From Caulobacterales bacterium (GTDB taxonomy: Bacteria; Pseudomonadota; Alphaproteobacteria; Caulobacterales; Aquidulcibacteraceae): a stretch of DNA of 64,000 nucleotides. The notes below the pieces were generated by a model that was not told the origin of the DNA, ran no database searches, and worked only from the letters and a program-made list of their open reading frames with translations. The position numbers and the translations under genes were made by a program. Below, piece after piece: positions 59,992 through 64,000 of the stretch. How positions within the stretch are numbered: the stretch's first letter is position 1; each line of letters opens with the position of its first letter. Where the stretch lies: positions 1-64,000 of the forward strand of contig JAFLCU010000011.1 of NCBI GenBank assembly GCA_017303355.1. Direction: 5' to 3'.

Positions 59992-60369
59992 GCAGGGGTC
60001 CTGCGCCCAACTATAGAGCCACGGGCTTGATCCGCCAGCGGCGCGGCGATCAGAAAAGGTCATCGAAGCGGCGAACTCTGCGCGATGTGTCGGGAAGCGT
60101 CGGGATGGGGGCCGGGCGGGACGCGACAATTCTTTCGCGCGGCGCGGGCTGTGCGGGCGGCTTCTGGCCGGGCGTGCTCGTTTGCATGTGCGAACACTGC
60201 CGCGGGGGCGTGCAGTCAACATGGCGGCGCCGCGCAGACGCCGGGGAAGTCTCGTGCAGATTTTGTGCAGACGGCGCCCAAGCCAGTTGCTGGCCCCCTG
60301 GCGCGGGCCTAGTACGACGCTTAGAGAACAACGCCCTAAGCCAGGGCCAAAAGAATTGAGGGGCGCTCC
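59992..60369. other. Divergent intergenic region with possible OmpR-type binding repeats
   Basis: About 378 bp without a convincing gene between the response-regulator gene and fabH. It contains GTGCAGA-TTTT-GTGCAGA (60254-60271), a direct repeat with an 11-bp period, and another GTGCAGT at 60210, 44 bp (four helical turns) away. This spacing suits OmpR-family dimers. Promoters for both flanking genes must lie here. Confidence 0.45.
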
Positions 60370-61494
60370 ATGACGTTTGCCGCCATCACCGGTTGGGGCG
60401 CGGCGATGCCGCCGAACGTGCTCAGCAACGCTGATCTCTCCACCTTTCTCGACACCAACGACGAGTGGATCACCAGCCGCACTGGGATGAAGGAGCGGCG
60501 CATCAGCCATGTGGGCGCCACCGAAATGGCGACGCTGGCGGCCAAGCGCGCGCTGGCCTGCGCCGGCGTCGACGCCAAGGACGTCGATCTCATCGTCTTC
60601 GGCAGCTGCAGCCCCGATGAGCAAGTGCCGAACTCGGCCTCCGGCGTTCAGGTCGCGATCGGCGCGACGCGCGCGGCATCGATGGATCTGAACACCGCCT
60701 GCACGAGCTTCCTCTACTCACTCTCGACCGCCAACGCGATGATCCGCACCGGCGTCGTCAGAACCGCGATCGTGATCGGCGTCGAGCACATCTCTCCTTA
60801 CATGGATTGGGGCAATCGCAACGTCGCGGTGTTGTTCGGCGACGGCTGCGCCGCCGTCGTCGTACAAGCGACCGACAAGGAAGAAGGCCTGCTCGGCGAA
60901 CAGCTCGGCTGCGTCGCCGACGCACGCCATACGCTGCGGGTGCGCGGCATGGGTTCGGGCTACACCAACAGCGGCGTGATGCTCGGCGACACCGAGTGGG
61001 ATTTCGACGGCCAGGAAATCTTCAAACGCGCCGTGCAAGGCATGGTGCAGGCCAGCCAGGCCGTGATGCAGAAATGCGGCGTCACGCCAGACGACATCGA
61101 TCTTGTCGTGCCGCACCAAGCCAATCTGCGCATCATCGAAGCCGTTGTGCAGCGCGCCGGCCTGCCAATGGACAAGGTGATGCTCACCGTCCAGCGCTAC
61201 GGCAATATGAGTGCGGCGACTGTGCCGGTGGCGCTGAACGACGCGCTGGTGGAAGGCCGCGTGAAGCCAGGCGCGCTGATCCTGATGCCGGCCTTTGGCG
61301 CGGGTCTCACGATGTGCTCGCACCTCGTGCGCTGGGGCGACCGCGTCACGCCGATCGCCACTATCCCCGACGAGATGCCCGCCTCCAAACTGAGCGCGCT
61401 CGACCTCGTGAACAAAATCCGCGACCGCAAAAGCCAATCACATGAAGCCTCGCACGACGGCCTGCAGGGCGCGCGCCTGATCGGCGCGAAATAA
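60370..61494 (+). CDS. fabH: Beta-ketoacyl-ACP synthase III (FabH-like)
   Basis: A 374-aa thiolase-fold condensing enzyme. The catalytic triad is Cys111 (NTACTSFLYSL), His248 (VPHQANLRI) and Asn278 (YGNMSAATVPV). It would start fatty-acid chains from acyl-CoA and malonyl-ACP, or make a related secondary product. It is about 45 residues longer than housekeeping FabH, with an extra C-terminal tail (VNKIRDRKSQSHEASHDG...). The usual plsX-fabH neighbourhood is absent, so it may be a paralogue rather than the main FabH. Confidence 0.85.
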   Translation: MTFAAITGWGAAMPPNVLSNADLSTFLDTNDEWITSRTGMKERRISHVGATEMATLAAKRALACAGVDAKDVDLIVFGSCSPDEQVPNSASGVQVAIGATRAASMDLNTACTSFLYSLSTANAMIRTGVVRTAIVIGVEHISPYMDWGNRNVAVLFGDGCAAVVVQATDKEEGLLGEQLGCVADARHTLRVRGMGSGYTNSGVMLGDTEWDFDGQEIFKRAVQGMVQASQAVMQKCGVTPDDIDLVVPHQANLRIIEAVVQRAGLPMDKVMLTVQRYGNMSAATVPVALNDALVEGRVKPGALILMPAFGAGLTMCSHLVRWGDRVTPIATIPDEMPASKLSALDLVNKIRDRKSQSHEASHDGLQGARLIGAK

Positions 61495-61573
61495 TCAACG
61501 GCGCGCTGATGAGAAACAGTCTGACGATGGAGTCGGGCGACCACCCTGCGCGCCTTGAAATTAAGGGGGCGGA

Positions 61574-61649
61574 TGGTGGACCCGAGGGGAGTCGAACCCC
61601 TGACCTCTGCATTGCGAACGCAGCGCTCTACCAGCTGAGCTACGGGCCC
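61574..61649 (-). tRNA. tRNA-Ala (anticodon CGC)
   Basis: Minus strand, 76 nt including an encoded CCA. The acceptor arms GGGCCCG/CGGGTCC contain the G3-U70 pair that identifies alanine tRNA. The D arm is AGCTCAGCTGGTAGAGC, the anticodon arm CTGCG-TTCGCAA-TGCAG with anticodon CGC (reads GCG), and the T arm AGGGGTTCGACTCCCCT. Confidence 0.97.
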
Positions 61650-61794
61650 AAAGCCGCCCGGGGCGGCCCAAAGGAGCGGCGATATAGTGCCGCTCGCGTG
61701 GGGGCGTCAACTGGCCAAGGCCAGCCGGCGCCTGGACGAATCCAGCCGGCGCGGTCTAGACGGACGGGGAAACTCGCAACCCGGCCAGAGGCCT

Positions 61795-62106
61795 ATGATC
61801 CACATCATTTTTGAGCTGATCCGCGCCATTCTCGGTCTGATCTCTGTCGTGCTGATCGTGCACGTCGTCATTTCATGGCTGTTCGCCTTCGACATCGTCA
61901 GCCGCCGCAACGAGGTGGTGAACTCGATCTGGCGTTTCACCAGCGCCATCACCGAACCGATGCTGCGCCCCCTGCGCCGCCTCATACCGCCGATCGCTGG
62001 CGTCGATCTTTCGGTCATGGTGCTGCTATTGGGCATCTATCTGCTGCAACATGAGGTCTCATGGTGGCTTGAGCGGCTGCTGCGCGGCGAAGGTTCGTTG
62101 CTCTGA
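61795..62106 (+). CDS. yggT: YggT-family membrane protein
   Basis: A 103-aa protein with two hydrophobic segments (IRAILGLISVVLIVHVVISWLFAF and AGVDLSVMVLLLGIYLL) and the family signature TEPMLRPLRRLIPPIAGVDLS between them. YggT proteins are implicated in osmotic tolerance and, in some bacteria, in positioning at the division site. The ATG at 61795 is the family start. Its TGA overlaps the apparent CTG start of yggU, the conserved neighbour of yggT. Confidence 0.93.
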   Translation: MIHIIFELIRAILGLISVVLIVHVVISWLFAFDIVSRRNEVVNSIWRFTSAITEPMLRPLRRLIPPIAGVDLSVMVLLLGIYLLQHEVSWWLERLLRGEGSLL

Positions 62107-62387
62107 GCCGGCTGCGTGTCCGCCTGACGCCCTCCGGCGGGGCGGACCGGATCGACGGCATTGATCGCGACGCGGCCGGCCTTGTCTTTCTCAAGGCGCG
62201 CGTACGCGCCGCGCCGGAGAAAGGCGAAGCCAATGTGGCGCTGGAAAAGCTGCTGGCCAAGGCGCTCGGCGTCGCCAAGTCGAACGTACAGGTGGCGCGC
62301 GGGACCACGGCGCGCCTAAAGACCATCGAGATCGAAGGCGTCAGCGATGCCGAGCTGCGCGCCTTCCTAGATCAATTCGCGGAGTAA
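62103..62387 (+). CDS. yggU: YggU/DUF167-family protein with an apparent CTG start
   Basis: About 94 aa ([20 protein letters not shown]...[49 protein letters not shown]), clearly DUF167. An in-frame TGA occurs upstream at about 62073 and no ATG, GTG or TTG lies between it and the conserved region. The first plausible start is CTG at 62103, which overlaps the yggT stop as CTGA, just where an ATGA overlap would be expected. Translational re-initiation at CTG is inferred. Standard gene finders would miss or shorten this gene. folD begins 2 bp after its stop. Confidence 0.85.
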   Translation: MSRLRVRLTPSGGADRIDGIDRDAAGLVFLKARVRAAPEKGEANVALEKLLAKALGVAKSNVQVARGTTARLKTIEIEGVSDAELRAFLDQFAE

Positions 62388-62389
62388 GC

Positions 62390-63283
62390 ATGAGCGGCCG
62401 GATTATCGATGGCAAGGCGATCGCCGCCGGCGTTCGCGCCGATGTGGCGGCGGCGGTGAAGGCGCTCCCCGCGCAGCCCGCGCTTGCGGTCGTGCTCGTC
62501 GGCGACGATCCGGCGAGCCATGTCTATGTGGCGTCCAAAGTGAAGATGACGGCCGAGGCCGGCATGCGCTCGGTCGAAATCCGCCTCCCCGCCGATACCA
62601 GCGAGGCCGATCTGATCGCCCGCGTCGATGCGCTCTCACGCGATCCAGACGTGGACGGCATCCTGGTTCAGCTGCCGCTGCCCAAGCATATCCACGAGGC
62701 CAACGTGCTGGCCGCGATCGATCCGCTGAAGGATGTCGATGGCCTTACCGAAGCCAGCGCCGGCAAATTGGTGCTCGGCAAGCCGGGTCTGCGCCCGTGC
62801 ACGCCCGTGGGCTCCGTGATCCTGGCGAAGACGGAGCGCCCCGATCTCGCGGGCGCGAATGTCGTCGTCATTGGCCGCTCGATCCTTGTCGGCAAGCCGG
62901 CGGCGCTACTCTTTCTTGAGCAGAACGCGACGGTGACGATCGCGCACTCGAAAACCCGCGACCTGAAAATGGTTTGCCGCGGCGCCGATATTCTGGTCGC
63001 CGCCGTTGGCCGCCCCGAAATGGTGCGCGGCGATTGGATCAGGCCGGGCGCGATCGTCATCGATGTCGGCACCAATCGCGTGCCCGCGCCGGAAAAGGGA
63101 GAAGGCAAGACCAAGCTCGTCGGCGACGTGAATTTTGCCGAAGCGATTCAAGTGGCGGCCGCGGTGACGCCCTCGCCTGGCGGGGTCGGCCCCATGACCA
63201 TCGCCTGCCTCTTGCGCAATACCGTGCTCGCCGCGTGCGCGAGACGAGGCTGGACCGTACCGGACGCACTTGCACAAAGTTAA
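62390..63283 (+). CDS. folD: Bifunctional methylenetetrahydrofolate dehydrogenase/cyclohydrolase
   Basis: A 297-aa enzyme of one-carbon metabolism. Family motifs are [19 protein letters not shown] (with the catalytic Lys), [20 protein letters not shown], the NADP-binding [16 protein letters not shown] and [16 protein letters not shown]. Start at 62390, 2 bp after the yggU stop; the order yggT-yggU-folD suggests an operon. Confidence 0.97.
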   Translation: MSGRIIDGKAIAAGVRADVAAAVKALPAQPALAVVLVGDDPASHVYVASKVKMTAEAGMRSVEIRLPADTSEADLIARVDALSRDPDVDGILVQLPLPKHIHEANVLAAIDPLKDVDGLTEASAGKLVLGKPGLRPCTPVGSVILAKTERPDLAGANVVVIGRSILVGKPAALLFLEQNATVTIAHSKTRDLKMVCRGADILVAAVGRPEMVRGDWIRPGAIVIDVGTNRVPAPEKGEGKTKLVGDVNFAEAIQVAAAVTPSPGGVGPMTIACLLRNTVLAACARRGWTVPDALAQS

Positions 63284-63361
63284 ATCCGTCCCTCGGCGCT
63301 TGTGAGCATCGGAAACCGCGTCTAGCTTCCGCCCCCTAGCCCACCAGGGAGGGGATCCAAC

Positions 63362-64000
63362 GTGGCAAATATCGAAGCCGGACGTAAACCCGGCGGCCTC
63401 GGCCGTTTGTTCATCCGTAAAAGCGTTGAGCAAATGCACGCCGAGCATGAGCAGGGCGAACTGAAGAAGTCGCTCGGCGCACTCAACCTCGTATTGCTCG
63501 GCATCGGCTGCATCATCGGCACGGGCATTTTCGTTCTGACGGGCCGCGCCGCGGCGGAGTTCGCGGGCCCCGGCATCATGATCTCCTTCGTGATCACCGG
63601 CACGCTCTGCGCACTGGTGGCGCTCTCCTACGCGGAGCTCGCGGCGGCGATCCCGGTTTCGGGCTCAGCCTACTCATATTCCTACGCATCCATGGGCGAG
63701 ATCGTCGCTTGGGTGATGGGTCTGCTGCTGGTGCTCGAATACGGCCTGGCCGCATCGACCGTGGCGGTCGGCTGGTCTGGCTATACAATCAGCCTGCTCG
63801 CCGATCTGGGCATACACGTCCCCGCCGCCTTCACTGCCGCACCGGGCGTGCCGGTTCTTGATCACGACACCGGCGAGCAGATCGCCGTGGGCGTCGTGAA
63901 TCTGCCGGCGATTATCGGTCTTGTCGCCGTCACCTGCTTGCTGGTGGTCGGCATTTCGGAATCGGCGCTGGTCAACAACATCGTCGTGTTCATCAAGGTC
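63362..64000 (+). CDS. APC-family amino acid permease (N-terminal part, cut by the window edge)
   Basis: 213 codons are present, starting with GTG at 63362 after a GGGAGGGGATCC ribosome-binding region; the frame is open at the right edge. The cytoplasmic N-terminus (VANIEAGRKPGGLGRLFIRKSVEQ) leads into LKKSLGALNLVLLGIGCIIG and TGIFVLTG, the substrate-binding TM1 break of APC transporters, then SYAELAAAIPVSGSAYSYSYASMGE. This matches cationic/branched-chain amino acid permeases of the YfnA/CAT type. The long periplasmic loop HVPAAFTAAPGVPVLDHDTGEQ is also typical. Confidence 0.88.
   Translation, partial: MANIEAGRKPGGLGRLFIRKSVEQMHAEHEQGELKKSLGALNLVLLGIGCIIGTGIFVLTGRAAAEFAGPGIMISFVITGTLCALVALSYAELAAAIPVSGSAYSYSYASMGEIVAWVMGLLLVLEYGLAASTVAVGWSGYTISLLADLGIHVPAAFTAAPGVPVLDHDTGEQIAVGVVNLPAIIGLVAVTCLLVVGISESALVNNIVVFIKV

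Overview
The window looks like a chromosomal segment of a G+C-rich alphaproteobacterium, probably Caulobacterales/Hyphomonadaceae-like. Pointers are the Entner-Doudoroff genes (zwf, edd, KDPG aldolase), a PhrR/PraR-type XRE regulator, a TonB-dependent receptor of the Caulobacterales/Sphingomonadales type, alpha-type promoters and a predicted MmgR/alpha-r8-like small RNA. The genus is inference only. Genes are densely packed on both strands, often with 1-4 nt start/stop overlaps.

Layout. 0-9 kb: lipoproteins, a class III sirtuin (cobB), thpR-tas, a monohaem cytochrome c lipoprotein, a divergent metallo-beta-lactamase/TauE sulfur pair, a small-RNA candidate and typA. 9-18.5 kb: small lipoproteins, an XRE regulator, hisN, a Baeyer-Villiger-type monooxygenase, an agmatine-to-putrescine operon (aguA, a broken gene, an HCCA-isomerase-like gene, aguB, frnE) and a GT39-type glycosyltransferase. 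18.5-26.4 kb: edd and zwf, divergent from a LacI regulator that leads a four-gene unsaturated-uronate operon (RpiB-type isomerase, kduD, kdgK, kdgA). 26.4-40.6 kb: a large polyamine-catabolism region (puuB, puuA1, a GntR regulator, spuC, puuD, potGIHF-like transporter genes, puuA2, an aminotransferase, puuC). 41-50 kb: an AHL/penicillin-acylase-like lipoprotein, an omega-aminotransferase, a UvrD-type helicase, a repeat-flanked DUF559 nuclease gene, a VOC protein and an ABC-F ATPase. 50.5-54 kb: a TonB receptor with a divergent TetR regulator. 54-60 kb: response regulator, histidine kinase, exosortase and a VIT/vWA protein with a PEP-CTERM-like tail. 60-64 kb: fabH, tRNA-Ala(CGC), yggT, yggU (apparently CTG start), folD and the start of an APC-family permease.

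How the parts fit. The aguA/aguB products would make putrescine from agmatine, and the Puu/Spu/Pot cluster would import putrescine and degrade it through gamma-glutamyl intermediates or transamination. The uronate operon feeds KDPG, the same intermediate made by Zwf/Edd, so one aldolase may serve both routes. The exosortase locus resembles a dedicated protein-sorting system with one substrate and its own two-component regulators.

Repeats. At least four intergenic repeat families occur: (1) an element with AATATGG.../...CCATATT termini whose end forms the TAA stop codon of three different genes; (2) CCCCTCCCC-type repeats, one lying in frame inside the helicase gene; (3) a CGTCATTCCGG fold-back repeat; (4) a pair of about 155-bp composite repeats in inverted orientation bracketing a lone DUF559 nuclease gene, which looks like a small mobile unit.
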